In this document: positions 32,989 through 41,822 of the stretch, in pieces
Position numbering within the stretch: position 1 is the first letter of the stretch
Layout of the letters: every line of letters begins with the position of its first letter
Source: Evansella cellulosilytica DSM 2522
GTDB taxonomy: Bacteria; Bacillota; Bacilli; Bacillales; Salisediminibacteriaceae
NCBI RefSeq assembly: GCF_000177235.2
Contig: NC_014829.1
Span: 1,426,001-1,490,000 of the forward strand
Direction: 5' to 3'
DNA: 64,000 nucleotides
Position numbers and translations under genes: made by a program
Notes under the pieces: model-generated
The model's database searches: none
Told to the model about the DNA's origin: nothing
Seen by the model: the letters and a program-made list of their open reading frames with translations, nothing else

Positions 32989-34407
32989 ATGTCGAATTTA
33001 GTAAGTGACGAACAAACCAATTCGAATGGGAGGAAGCCCCTTATGTCTATTGTACGACAAGAGAGCCTTTTTAGCATGCAAATTTTATTTGACTTAGAAC
33101 CTACCCAACGTTATGATGAGATTTTTTCAGCGATTGATATTCATCCCATCCTCACTATCGTAGTGAAAAGATCTAATTTAGGTAGACCTGTAGAATTAAA
33201 CTATCCTGCAATGATTCAAGCACTCGTGGTGAGGCTTGTTGAGAGAATTCCCGAGATGCAACTCCTAGTTGAACGTTTAAACACCGACCTTAAGTTTAAG
33301 CTGGACTGTGGCTTTTTGATATCTGATCCAGTCCCTTCTGAAGCTTCATTTTCAAGGATGATTACAAAAATTAAAGATACAGACATTCTTGAAGAGGTAA
33401 ACTCTCAAATAATAACTGATGCAATCAACGAAGAATATATTACAGATCCTAATATTGCGATTGACTCTGGTCACTTCGAGGCGAGAGATCAGGCTCCTTC
33501 AAAAAAAGAAGAGAAACCAAAGTCTGAGCCAAAGAAACGTGGGCGTAAATCAAAGGCCGAACATGAACAATGGTTAAAAGAGAAAGAAGCTAAGGAAGCA
33601 TCCTTGTCTATTTTTGAAAAGAAAATTGAAGATCAACTAGACGTTTCTTACGATGAACTTCATGATCAAATGCCACTTCATCCTACATGGGGCGTGAAGA
33701 AAAATAGTGAAGGGAAAAATGTGTTTTGGTTTGGTTATAAAGGTCATTTAGCTGTTGATACCAAAACTCAGTTTATTCTTCATTCAATGATTTCCTCAGG
33801 TAGGCTAAACGATGGTAAAGCTGCTATACCTTTATTAAAAGGAATAGAGAGAAACTTTTCGGAACTTAGGATGATCTATGCACTAATGGATGCAGGATAT
33901 GATTACGATGCAATCTATGAACAAGTCCATCGAATGAAAGGATATTCCATCATTGCTTATAACAAAAAAAATGAATCAGAGCCAATTGGGTTTGATGAAA
34001 ATTTCGCTCCAACGTGTGTAAGGGAACATTCCTATCGATACGATAGCTTTGATAAAAAATACCAAACCTTAAAATACACACGTCCAAAAGAGTGTAGGGA
34101 TTGTCCTCTAGCTGAAGATACATTATGCCAAAAGGTCTACAAGATAAAAATAGAGTCGGATTTACGCCGGTACAGTGCACCCGCACGCGGTTCAGTTGCC
34201 TGGAAAGATAGATTTAAGGAACGGAGTTCCGTTGAAAGGGTCATTGGATACCTAAAAGAATTCTTTCAGTTGAACAATGTAAGATATCGAACAGGAAAAC
34301 GAGCTAAAGTCCATTTTGATTTGGTTACCATGGTGTACAATGGAATGAAATTAGCTAGCATGAGACTTGCTCAAAAACAATATTCAATGAATTCAGTAGC
34401 AGCTTAA
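32989..34407 (+). CDS. DDE transposase of the IS (IS1182/IS5-like), copy 1
   Basis: 472 residues from ATG 32989, preceded by AAAAAAGGAG; the frame is open from TTG 32935. The N-terminal ELNYPAMIQALVVRLVERIPEMQLLVERLN is a DUF772-like helical domain. NIAIDSGHFEARD holds the first catalytic Asp. LHPTWGVKKNSEGKNVFWFGYKGHLAVDTKTQFIL and IYALMDAGYDYDAIYE hold the second Asp region. SSVERVIGYLKEFFQLNNVRYR carries the Glu. A Cys pair CRDCPL...C lies before the last block. It is intact and should be active. The exact IS family name needs a database. Confidence 0.88.
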   Translation: MSNLVSDEQTNSNGRKPLMSIVRQESLFSMQILFDLEPTQRYDEIFSAIDIHPILTIVVKRSNLGRPVELNYPAMIQALVVRLVERIPEMQLLVERLNTDLKFKLDCGFLISDPVPSEASFSRMITKIKDTDILEEVNSQIITDAINEEYITDPNIAIDSGHFEARDQAPSKKEEKPKSEPKKRGRKSKAEHEQWLKEKEAKEASLSIFEKKIEDQLDVSYDELHDQMPLHPTWGVKKNSEGKNVFWFGYKGHLAVDTKTQFILHSMISSGRLNDGKAAIPLLKGIERNFSELRMIYALMDAGYDYDAIYEQVHRMKGYSIIAYNKKNESEPIGFDENFAPTCVREHSYRYDSFDKKYQTLKYTRPKECRDCPLAEDTLCQKVYKIKIESDLRRYSAPARGSVAWKDRFKERSSVERVIGYLKEFFQLNNVRYRTGKRAKVHFDLVTMVYNGMKLASMRLAQKQYSMNSVAA

Positions 34408-34439
34408 TCCTTTTGTAAAAGGACCAATGTTATTTTAAA

Positions 34440-34575
34440 ACAGCGTTGATTGGAGCTGAAGGTACGAGACGCCTGCGGGAAAAGCAACAGCTGAAGATCC
34501 CGCAGGGTGGGTTTCCCGAGGAAGCTGAAGCGTTGCCCGCGGCAAGCGAGTATCCTTAAGAGGAAATCAACACAA
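34440..34575 (+). repeat. GC-rich structured tail of the IS, copy 1
   Basis: GCGTTGATTGGAGCTGAAGG to GAGGAAATCAACAC can close a long stem (GTTGATT with AATCAAC). Inside are CCTGCGGGAAAAGC, GATCCCGCAGG and GCCCGCGGCAAGCGAG, modules also seen in the cores of MITE-like elements A and B. Confidence 0.65.
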
Positions 34576-34760
34576 ATTTAAAGTAACTGATTTAAAAAAC
34601 GATATAACTATTAATTCTGAAAGTGTTGGCTTTTTTATAAAAGTGAATTATGAAATTGATTCATTTATAAAATTATTAGATTGAATATCTTTCCTATTTG
34701 GCTATACTTAATATATAATACAAGGGAACATAAGTTCTCACTTGAAGGGGAGAATAGTTT

Positions 34761-35120
34761 ATGTGGAAAAGAATAGAATGTGTTGCAATTTATACAGAGG
34801 AAATTGAAAAGTCGGTAAAATTTTATCAATCTTTAGGTTTAACTAAATCTTGGGAAACCTTTCAAGATGAAGAAAAACAATGGAGACTAATTGGGATGAA
34901 ATTTCCTAATGGTAATTCAGAGTTAGTATTAAAGAATAACCCTAATTTGAACTTTTCTGAAACTGAGATTGTTGTTGAAAACGTTCGTGAAACTTACGAA
35001 GCATTAAAATCTAACCCTGATGTTCAGTGGATTCGTCCTCCATTTCCGAACTCTTTAGGTGGTTATGTAGCTGTAATGCAAGCACCAGACGGAAATGTAT
35101 TTGTTTTAGTAGGTAAATAA
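34761..35120 (+). CDS. VOC family (glyoxalase-fold) protein
   Basis: 119 residues forming two beta-alpha-beta-beta-beta units: IECVAIYTEEIEKSVKFYQSLGL ... and FSETEIVVENVRETYEAL ... GGYVAVMQAPDGNVFVLVGK. Such proteins are metal-dependent lyases, dioxygenases or antibiotic-binding proteins. Few classical metal ligands are visible, so a binding role is possible. GGGGAG precedes ATG 34761. It is located just downstream of the IS and followed immediately by a GyrI-like pseudogene. Confidence 0.8.
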   Translation: MWKRIECVAIYTEEIEKSVKFYQSLGLTKSWETFQDEEKQWRLIGMKFPNGNSELVLKNNPNLNFSETEIVVENVRETYEALKSNPDVQWIRPPFPNSLGGYVAVMQAPDGNVFVLVGK

Positions 35121-35122
35121 GT

Positions 35123-35585
35123 ATGAAATTTAAAAAAGTTATAAAGAGTTCGTTTGTGTTAATTGGTTTTAGTTCGGGAGGAAAATGGAGTGGCAATATT
35201 GTTTATCCAATTCCAAAATTATGGAATAAATCCAATAAATTTATCAGTGTGCATAATGTGGATGAAATAGTAGGAGTATGACTTCCTCCAAAAAGTGACC
35301 ATTATTTTTATACTTGTGGATTCGAGATAGAGTCTGTTGATTTCAATAAAGTTGAACAAGGAATGACTTTGCATACTTTTCCTAAACAAAAATATGTCGT
35401 ATTCAAACATATTGGTCAGGCTAAAGAAATTCCGAACACTTACAGGGAATTTATGGAAGGTGTTTGACAAGGAAAGTTATAAAATTAAAAAAGGAATGCC
35501 CGAAATTGAAAAAGTGAAAACTATTATGTTCGGTAAAGAAGAAACAGATGAATATGAAATGGAAATTTGGATACCTATTGAATAG
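35123..35585 (+). pseudogene. GyrI-like effector-binding domain protein, broken
   Basis: The conceptual protein MKFKKVIKSSFVLIG ... VHNVDEIVGV is interrupted by UGA at 35279-35281, continues LPPKSDHYFYTCGFE ... NTYREFMEGV to another UGA, and the remaining part KVFDKESYKIKKGMPEIEKVKTIMFG ... EIWIPIE is in a different frame. The conserved order of GyrI-like blocks shows a single ancestral gene with one nonsense change and one frameshift near 35455. No hairpin follows the first UGA. It was probably a small-molecule-binding regulator or SbmC-like protein. A start without a ribosome binding site also fits decay. Confidence 0.7.
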
Positions 35586-35640
35586 AAGTATATCCTTCAA
35601 TAAAGAAGGTATTAATTGAAGAACAAAAATTAATCACAAT

Positions 35641-35676
35641 AAAAACGCTTGGAGAAATACCTCCAAGCGTTTTTAT
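35641..35676 (+). terminator. Intrinsic terminator (bidirectional look)
   Basis: AAAAACGCTTGGAG pairs with CTCCAAGCGTTTTT around a 6-base loop. It could also stop the minus-strand tRNA transcript. Confidence 0.85.
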
Positions 35677-35812
35677 ATTGCTAAATTAATTATTAATTCT
35701 AATGCTTTTTTAATTGCTTTTTGTAATGGAAAAAGAGATGTGAATTTCTATTTTCTCCACGTTAACTGAACTACTGAACTACTTAGTTAAATTTACAGTA
35801 ACTATTTATTAT

Positions 35813-35888
35813 TGGCTCCACAGGTAGGACTCGAACCTACGACCGATCGGTTAACAGCCGATTGCTCTACCAACTGAGCTACTGTGGA
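35813..35888 (-). tRNA. tRNA-Asn (anticodon GUU)
   Basis: On the minus strand the 76-base cloverleaf reads TCCACAGTAGCTCAGTTGG ... CTGTTAACC ... GGTTCGAGTCC ... CTGTGGAGCCA. The acceptor stem TCCACAG/CTGTGGA, D and T loops, anticodon GTT and an encoded CCA end are all present. It stands alone rather than in an rRNA-linked tRNA cluster. Confidence 0.97.
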
Positions 35889-36248
35889 ATAGATAAAAGC
35901 TAATCATAAAAACTTGCTCTTTCATAGCTAATGATAGCATGGATAAAACATTGAGCATTTAAACGTTATTATTAAAAATACTGCAATTAACACTTTTCAG
36001 AAATTATAATTAATCAGGAGTGCGAGACTAATTAAAGTAAATAAAACGAAGCCAATTTCGATGCTGCAATATATCTCATAACCCTCTCTCTTCTTGGGAA
36101 TTACCGTTAAAACGTATATAATTACTGCTCCGGCCCCACCCTTCCAACCGTTACATTTGTAACTACTCCGAATAGATCCTATTTTGTATTATTATATTTG
36201 CAAACAAACAATAAAAGTTGGGGCCGGCCGGATGCCTGAGGTAAACAA
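35889..36248 (+). other. Non-coding stretch with promoters for tRNA-Asn and the ABC operon
   Basis: No gene seen. CCGGCCCCA (about 36131) and TGGGGCCGG (about 36220) form a distant inverted repeat, and CCGTTACATTTGTAAC near 36158 is a partial palindrome that could be a regulator site for the operon. Function unproven. Confidence 0.45.
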
Positions 36249-36275
36249 GGCAAACAAGAACCGTCCCCGTTAGCC
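36249..36275 (+). repeat. REP-like repeat, right arm
   Basis: GGCAAACAAGAACCGTCCCC then GTTAGCC, ending 17 bases before the ABC ATPase start. Confidence 0.7.
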
Positions 36276-36292
36276 GATGAGGAGGTTTATGG

Positions 36293-37240
36293 ATGTCTAT
36301 TGTTGATATGAAAAATATTGTGAAACGGTATGGAACGAATTTAGCGCTTGATTATGTGGATTTAGATATTGCTGATGGTGAGATTTTAGGTTTGTTAGGT
36401 CCGAATGGGGCGGGAAAAACGACGTTAATTCATGCATTAGCAGGAATTATTCGTATTGATTCTGGTGATATTAGTGTTTTTAATAAGAAGCAAAAAGGAG
36501 ATGCGCTTGATATAAAGAGGCAAATCGGTCTTGTTCCCCAGGAAGTCTCTTTTTTTACTGACTTAACAGCACAGGAAAACTTAGCTTTCTTTGGAGGGAT
36601 ATACGGTTTAAAGGGTGAAGCCTTAAAGAAACGAATCGAAGAAACTCTTGCTTTTGTTGGATTAAAAGAGCATGCTCGTAAGCTGCCAGGGAAGTTTTCT
36701 GGTGGGATGAAGCGAAGACTAAACATTGCTTGTGCTCTTGTACATCGTCCGAAGCTCTTAATTATGGATGAGCCAACAGTTGGAATTGATCCACAATCCA
36801 GAAATCATATATTGGAGACGATCCGTAAACTGAATAATAATGGCACTACAATTGTGTATACAACTCATTATATGGAGGAGGTCCAAAGCATAGCGTCTCG
36901 GGTTGTTATTATGGATCAAGGACATGTTATTGCTGAGGGCACGGTCGATGAACTCGTAGAGAAAATACAGCATGAGGAAAAAATTAAGCTTCAAGTTTCA
37001 GAGCCGGAAGGTGGACTAATAGAGAAGCTGAGAAAACTAGATGGGGTAAAACACGTAACGGTAGCTGGAAAGGAGATTCAAATCATATCACAAGTTGGGG
37101 CAGGAACACTCGACAGAGCTCTTTCCATCGCTAAAGAATTCGGAGGTATCCATTCTGTCACGGCAGAAAAGCCGACACTTGAAGATGTATTCCTTACGCT
37201 TACAGGAAAAAGGCTGCGAGACGGAGGTGAGAATACATGA
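36293..37240 (+). CDS. ABC transporter ATP-binding protein (LnrL/DrrA-like)
   Basis: 315 residues. Walker A GPNGAGKTT, Q-loop VPQE, signature FSGGMKRRL, Walker B LLIMDEP and H-loop THYMEE are intact. A C-terminal extension of about 90 residues ends TLEDVFLTLTGKRL, typical of the drug/linearmycin exporter subgroup. GAGGAGG precedes ATG 36293. The two ABC-2 permeases and a two-component pair downstream reproduce the content of the Bacillus linearmycin-resistance locus (LnrLMN with LnrJK), in a different order. It probably exports a membrane-active antibiotic or lipid-like compound. Confidence 0.88.
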   Translation: MSIVDMKNIVKRYGTNLALDYVDLDIADGEILGLLGPNGAGKTTLIHALAGIIRIDSGDISVFNKKQKGDALDIKRQIGLVPQEVSFFTDLTAQENLAFFGGIYGLKGEALKKRIEETLAFVGLKEHARKLPGKFSGGMKRRLNIACALVHRPKLLIMDEPTVGIDPQSRNHILETIRKLNNNGTTIVYTTHYMEEVQSIASRVVIMDQGHVIAEGTVDELVEKIQHEEKIKLQVSEPEGGLIEKLRKLDGVKHVTVAGKEIQIISQVGAGTLDRALSIAKEFGGIHSVTAEKPTLEDVFLTLTGKRLRDGGENT

Positions 37241-37974
37241 TGGTGCTAAGATCGAGTGCTTTTATGTTTCGAAGAATGCTAAGAAATTATGTGAGCCTAT
37301 GTATATTGTTATTAACGCCGATCGCTTTAATTACAGTACTTGGTTTTCTAGCTGATGATGCAATGAATGAGCAGCTTGGCATTTTAATAAAGGCAGAGGT
37401 TGCTGTCACGATGATATTTGCATTTCAGCTTTTTAGTGGGTTCAATACAATGGAGTATGTAAAAGGAGACCTGATGTCTTCAACAAAATGGAGAATGTAT
37501 TCCCTACCTCTAAAAATACAGCAGCATGCGGCATCGATTTTAATTGCGTGTACCGTGTTTAGTGTGTTGCAAGGATATATTATCGTTTTATATACACAAT
37601 TCATGTATGGCATTGATTGGGGGAATCATGTATTCATTTTGTTAGCGCTATTAGCTGTGGCATTCCTCTCCCAACTCGTTTTTATTAACATTGTTTTAGG
37701 TGTAAAAGTATATAAGACTGCAGAAAGACTAGGTACAACCTTTGGACTTGTCAGCCTATTGTTAGCCGAGGTTTGGTTTCCACTACCAGACAACGTGATT
37801 TTTAACTTTTTATCTACTTATGGGAATCCGCTTTCGCTCGTAGAAAACATGGTCTATGCGACGATGACGGGGGAAAACGTTGAAAGTGCGATAATCAGTA
37901 TTGTAATCATTATAACTGTATCCATTTTATTAGTTATTTTATCTTCATTCCTCGGAAGGCGGAGACTTGTATGA
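37237..37974 (+). CDS. ABC-2 type permease, first subunit
   Basis: 245 residues, six membrane segments (for example YVSLCILLLTPIALITVLGFL, HVFILLALLAVAFLSQLVFINIVLGV and a C-terminal ISIVIIITVSILLVILSSFLG). ABC-2 family exporters form the channel for the ATPase. ATG 37237 overlaps the upstream stop by 4 bases, and its own stop overlaps the next permease by 4 bases, so translation is coupled. LnrM-like by position and size. Confidence 0.82.
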   Translation: MMVLRSSAFMFRRMLRNYVSLCILLLTPIALITVLGFLADDAMNEQLGILIKAEVAVTMIFAFQLFSGFNTMEYVKGDLMSSTKWRMYSLPLKIQQHAASILIACTVFSVLQGYIIVLYTQFMYGIDWGNHVFILLALLAVAFLSQLVFINIVLGVKVYKTAERLGTTFGLVSLLLAEVWFPLPDNVIFNFLSTYGNPLSLVENMVYATMTGENVESAIISIVIIITVSILLVILSSFLGRRRLV

Positions 37975-38657
37975 CCGTATTTACTTTTGTTTTCAAGCGG
38001 TTTTTTCGTAAAAAATCTAATTTTATTTATTTGCTCCTTTTACCCATTGGTGTTGTTTTCCTTCCCGAAGCGGAATGGCCTGCAATCCCATTAGGCTTTC
38101 AATATTATGGTGTAGTACTTCTGTTTTTAGCATCCAAACTCGGAGCAATCATTCTTGAGGATCGGACGGACAATGTGTTGATTCGCATGAGTGTTTCGCC
38201 GATTACTCACTTTCGATACTTGTGGGAAAACCTATTAGCGTATTCTATCATTCTTACTAGCGTAAACATCATTGCCATCATCATTGGCGTCATGTATCAT
38301 GGCAATGCTGTACCGTCACCAATCCTGCTGTTTATTATTTACTCTATTTTTTCCATGACTGCTCTTGGGTTTTCATTAGCTTGGTATTCTCTATTCCGCA
38401 ATAGAGAAACAGCGTTTGCGATTATTGGAATAATCGTGATACTCATGGCTATGTTAGGTGGAGTGATGTGGCCAGTTGAACTCATGCCTGACGTACTGCA
38501 ACGTGTTGTCATGTTGCTTCCAACCTTTTGGTATGCTGAAGCGATGCACCTTTTATCCTTGGAAGAACCAATGGGGAAAATAATGATACCATTAATAATG
38601 ATGATTTTGTTCAGCATTGCCTTTCTCCTTATTGGAAGCAGAAGAAGGATTGCATAA
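37971..38657 (+). CDS. ABC-2 type permease, second subunit
   Basis: 228 residues, six membrane segments. The last part FSLAWYSLFRNRETAFAIIGIIVILMAMLGGVMWPVELMPDVLQRVVMLLPTFWYAEAM is the conserved ABC-2 signature region (NxR..., GGxxWP, LP..W). It pairs with the preceding permease to make the heterodimeric channel of the LnrLMN-like exporter. The histidine kinase starts within about 90 bases downstream. Confidence 0.85.
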   Translation: MTVFTFVFKRFFRKKSNFIYLLLLPIGVVFLPEAEWPAIPLGFQYYGVVLLFLASKLGAIILEDRTDNVLIRMSVSPITHFRYLWENLLAYSIILTSVNIIAIIIGVMYHGNAVPSPILLFIIYSIFSMTALGFSLAWYSLFRNRETAFAIIGIIVILMAMLGGVMWPVELMPDVLQRVVMLLPTFWYAEAMHLLSLEEPMGKIMIPLIMMILFSIAFLLIGSRRRIA

Positions 38658-38746
38658 TTTGCTATAATATAGATAGATGAGGTAAGTAACATAAACGACT
38701 TCTATGTTACCAGTTGAATGTTAAAAGGAAAGTGTGTGCGACAATC

Positions 38747-39856
38747 ATGAATGTATTTCAATGGACATCTCAAAATGCAACTATTATATGGCGAACGACA
38801 GGATTACTCTTACTTTTTTTCCTATGGCTTATGAGCGATAGCAGAGAAGTAGGTGTAATCCTTCTGCTGTTTCTCGCCATTATGAGTGGCGCACGTGCGC
38901 GCTTTCGATTACCTGGATGGACTTCGATCATAGATCAAGCTGCCTGCTTTATTGCTATGCTTTATTGGGAACCTGCTGCTTTTTTTCTTGCAATCCCATT
39001 ATTCGAGGCATTCCTTTCGAGAAAAATAATGTATAGCATTCCAATCATGATTTTTCCATTCGTTTATTCCGAACTGTTGTCACTCACTTTGATTGTCGTT
39101 TATATCCAATCGGCTTTGTCAGGTGCGATGATTAGCGGTTGGAGGAAGGAAGCAACAATATATTTGCAGGAAGCAGATCGGCAGCGCAAGGATCGTTACG
39201 AATTAGAAAGCTTAAAGGAGGAGTTGCTTTTTGCCAACGTGGAAGGAGCTAGAATGGCTGAGCTTTCGGAAAGAAACCGAATCGCTAGACAGCTTCACGA
39301 TGATGTCGGCCACGAACTTACTGCTTCGGTATTAGCATTGCAAGCATTTGAACAGCTGTGGAAGGAAGGGGATCCGCAGGCAAAGGAAATGTTTACACAA
39401 GTGCAACAAAGAATGACGAAGAGCGCCGAGTATTTAAGAGAAACTGTACATAATTTAAAGCCCGTACAGGAGTTTGGTGTGGAAGGCATAGAAGAGATTA
39501 CCCGCCATTTTTCAATATGTCCAGTGGCTTTACACGTATATGGTGACACGTCAAAGGTACCACCTTATTTATGGAATATTCTTTATCCGTGCTTGAAAGA
39601 AGCTCTCACGAATATTGTGCGTCATGCAGAACCAACGAAGGTCGACGTGACTTTAGATGTCAGTACTCATATCGTTAGGCTGTCCGTTTACAATGACGGG
39701 GTGGTAGAGCAGAAAAAGGATGTTGGTGTTGGGCTCAGAAATTTACGTCAGAGAGCGAAGGCTGTTGGAGGCAGTATAGCGATTGATGGTGATGAAGAAG
39801 GTTTTCGGTTTATTTGTGTACTTCCGTTGGAAAATAACGATAAAAGGAGATCGTGA
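38747..39856 (+). CDS. Sensor histidine kinase, NarL/LiaS-type
   Basis: 369 residues from ATG 38747; the frame is open from TTG 38714, and neither start has an ideal ribosome binding site. Five or six N-terminal membrane segments act as the sensor. A short coiled coil follows, then the dimerisation domain with RNRIARQLHDDVGHELTASV (phosphorylated His in the HDxxH motif) and an HATPase_c domain (LKEALTNIVRHAEP, VGLRNLRQRAKAVGG). The multispan sensor without extracellular domain is as in LnrJ-type kinases that detect membrane-active antibiotics. Its stop overlaps the response regulator start. Confidence 0.88.
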   Translation: MNVFQWTSQNATIIWRTTGLLLLFFLWLMSDSREVGVILLLFLAIMSGARARFRLPGWTSIIDQAACFIAMLYWEPAAFFLAIPLFEAFLSRKIMYSIPIMIFPFVYSELLSLTLIVVYIQSALSGAMISGWRKEATIYLQEADRQRKDRYELESLKEELLFANVEGARMAELSERNRIARQLHDDVGHELTASVLALQAFEQLWKEGDPQAKEMFTQVQQRMTKSAEYLRETVHNLKPVQEFGVEGIEEITRHFSICPVALHVYGDTSKVPPYLWNILYPCLKEALTNIVRHAEPTKVDVTLDVSTHIVRLSVYNDGVVEQKKDVGVGLRNLRQRAKAVGGSIAIDGDEEGFRFICVLPLENNDKRRS

Positions 39857-40467
39857 TGAAAATTTTGATTGTTGATGATGACCCGCTCGTTTGTCAAAGC
39901 TTAAAGGTACTCCTTTCCCGTGAAAAAGACATGGAGGTCATTGGCACCGCTCAAAATGGTGCCGAAGCAGTTGCTTTCTGTCAAAAGGAATTGCTGGATG
40001 TTGTTCTCATGGATATTCAAATGCCTATCATGGATGGCATTCAAGCTACGAGACAAATAAAGCTAGACCTTCCTAAGGTGAGAATCATGATGCTAACGAC
40101 TTTTAAGGACGAAAAAAACATTCGTATGGCAATCTTAGCAGGCGCGGAAGGATATTTAATAAAATCAACTTCGGTTACGAGTATGGCACAGCAAATACGT
40201 GCACTTATGTCAGGGTCAACAGTACTAGATGCCGATGTGCTTAAAGAATTAACAGAGCCTTCGAATAATGAAGAATTAGACCAACTAACCCCTCGAGAAA
40301 AAGATATTGCAGAACTTGTTGCACAAGGATTATCCAATCGTGAAATCGCGGAGCAACTCTATATAGGTGAAGGAACCGTCCGTAACAACTTATCGATCAT
40401 ATTGGAAAAATTAGATTTGCGCGACAGAACGCAGTTAGCGATTTACTATTGGAAAAAGGTGAAGTGA
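39856..40467 (+). CDS. Response regulator, NarL family
   Basis: 203 residues. The receiver domain has the acidic pair DDD, phosphorylation Asp in VLMDIQMPIMDG, Thr in MLTTF and Lys in LIKS. The C-terminal LuxR-type helix-turn-helix is LTPREKDIAELVAQGLSNREIAEQLYIGEGTVRNNLSIILEKL. AAAGGAGA precedes ATG 39856, which shares a base with the kinase stop. With the kinase it should control the exporter genes upstream in the same cluster. Confidence 0.92.
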   Translation: MKILIVDDDPLVCQSLKVLLSREKDMEVIGTAQNGAEAVAFCQKELLDVVLMDIQMPIMDGIQATRQIKLDLPKVRIMMLTTFKDEKNIRMAILAGAEGYLIKSTSVTSMAQQIRALMSGSTVLDADVLKELTEPSNNEELDQLTPREKDIAELVAQGLSNREIAEQLYIGEGTVRNNLSIILEKLDLRDRTQLAIYYWKKVK

Positions 40468-40699
40468 GGGAAGGTGTTGAACATATAGTAAATAATTGAA
40501 AAGCGCTTCGAAAAAGATTGAAAGCATTTTGAGGTGGAAATGTTGAATAAGTAACGAAAAAAATTATATACAAGCAGTCTACTTTTTATACGCCTCTAAG
40601 AAGAAAGTAATAGCTGTTTTTGGAAGCATTATTTTGACATTAATTCACCGAATAATTATCAATTTCCTTCTGAATAATAATGTCGAAGGAGTGATGAAT

Positions 40700-40870
40700 A
40701 TGGCTAAACGTTCTGGAAAAACAGATGCACAGCAAAAAAATAAGCAAGGGTTTGATGCAAGTAAAACAGATTCTGAATTCTCTAAAGAGCTAGGTGCTGT
40801 AGCAGCAAATAGGGAGCACAAAGAAAAAGCGAAAAAGAAAAGACAGTTAAGAAACGGGCATAACCAATAA
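40700..40870 (+). CDS. Small hydrophilic protein, gamma-type SASP-like
   Basis: 56 residues from ATG 40700 (AAGGAG 8 bases upstream): MAKRSGKTDAQQKNKQGFDASKTDSEFSKELG ... KKKRQLRNGHNQ. The TDAQQKNKQ stretch resembles the NAQQVRKQN repeats of gamma-type small acid-soluble spore proteins, and the EFSKELG part resembles their spore-protease-site surroundings. It lacks their tandem repeat, so it may be another small sporulation protein. A strong terminator follows directly. Confidence 0.55.
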   Translation: MAKRSGKTDAQQKNKQGFDASKTDSEFSKELGAVAANREHKEKAKKKRQLRNGHNQ

Positions 40871-40872
40871 TG

Positions 40873-40918
40873 AAAATGGACCTGTACCCCATGTTAAAGG
40901 AGCAGGTCCATTTTGTTT
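40873..40918. terminator. Bidirectional intrinsic terminator
   Basis: AAAATGGACCTG pairs with CAGGTCCATTTT, and TGTTT follows. It separates the small spore-like gene from the convergent minus-strand gene at 40946. Confidence 0.85.
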
Positions 40919-40945
40919 AAAAGCATAGAAAGGGTGGTTGGAATT

Positions 40946-41323
40946 TTAATCATTCCAATGCTGATATAGTTCCTCCCAGTTCACTTTTTTCTTAACGGGT
41001 TTAGGTTTGCGTGCGTAGGTGAGATAAAGGTTTTGCGTGCTAATCAATTCGCCAAGAATGTTTCGTTTAACAGTAGGAAAAATAAAGCTTACATAATCAT
41101 CAAGGTGTTTACAGCTTGGCCTTTCATCCATCGATACTTTCAGCTTTGCGACAACCCTGACACTTAGTCCATTCCCATTCTCAAAGGGGGTTCCTATGCT
41201 TATCGTTTCTTCTGTTTGTAATGTACCTTTCAATCCGCTCAAGTAATGGGAAATTTTATTGTTATAATCATCTTCACTTTCTAAATCATAATAAAAGTGA
41301 ACAATAGTTTCTGCTTGTACCAC
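40946..41323 (-). CDS. Hypothetical protein, soluble
   Basis: 125 residues, minus strand, GTG start at 41323 with TGGAGTG 9 bases upstream. It begins MVQAETIVHFYYDLES and ends PVKKKVNWEELYQHWND. Mixed alpha/beta composition without signal peptide or membrane segment. No family recognised. Good ribosome binding site, convergent terminator and normal codon use argue that it is real. It is isolated from other genes. Confidence 0.6.
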   Translation of the reverse strand: MVQAETIVHFYYDLESEDDYNNKISHYLSGLKGTLQTEETISIGTPFENGNGLSVRVVAKLKVSMDERPSCKHLDDYVSFIFPTVKRNILGELISTQNLYLTYARKPKPVKKKVNWEELYQHWND

Positions 41324-41762
41324 GTAAAGTCACTCCATTTTTGACAAGGAATTAATAGTAATAATCATAACATATGTAAAGTAATTTCTTGTACAAAATA
41401 GCATGAAGGAAGTAAGGGGTTTTAAGTGTGGTGTATAGTATACTACAAGATTGTTCATTTTGTGTTCATATTTATTTTATATAATATTTTAGTTGTTAAA
41501 TTTTTTTAATTGCTATGTTTGTATAAACGTATGACATTGCAGCGTTATGATAAATTTGCGGGAATATTTTATTATAAAATGTTATTAACACAGTACGGTG
41601 TTACATCATCATTAACGTTGAATTCTCATCACCTTAAGGGCTATTTTCATAGCTCATGAGGAATCTAGAATAGCGGGAAAACTATGTGCCTTTTTGTTAC
41701 TGAAGTTTATATATGGTATGGCTAAATGAATTTACTGTATACTGAAAAAAGTGTAATAAAAT
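41324..41762 (+). other. AT-rich intergenic region
   Basis: Divergent promoter region between the minus-strand hypothetical gene and the ABC exporter operon. Long AT tracts (41440-41580) are present. I see no open frame with a ribosome binding site and no RNA structure I can name. Confidence 0.5.
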
Positions 41763-41811
41763 GGCAAGGGAGAACCGTCCCTATTAGCCAGGGAGAACCG
41801 TCCCTATTAGT
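41763..41811 (+). repeat. Two REP right arms in tandem
   Basis: GGGAGAACCGTCCCTATTAG occurs twice in direct succession, ending 11 bases before the ABC exporter start codon. Confidence 0.75.
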
Positions 41812-41822
41812 GTGGTTAGTTT

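Larger units (their letters stand above)
32916..34663 (+). mobile_element. Insertion sequence, copy 1 (1748 bp)
   Basis: The perfect 18-bp terminal inverted repeats TGAATCAATTTCATAATT and their complement bound one transposase gene and a 250-bp structured 3' tail. No clear target duplication. Copy 2 at 47403-49150 has the same length and differs at only two positions that I found (C/T at 33301 versus 47788 and after the stop codon), so transposition was recent. Confidence 0.92.

Noticed and set aside
35279-35281. Second selenocysteine codon in the GyrI-like gene
   Set aside because: No hairpin follows the UGA and the gene has another frameshift, so a pseudogene is simpler.
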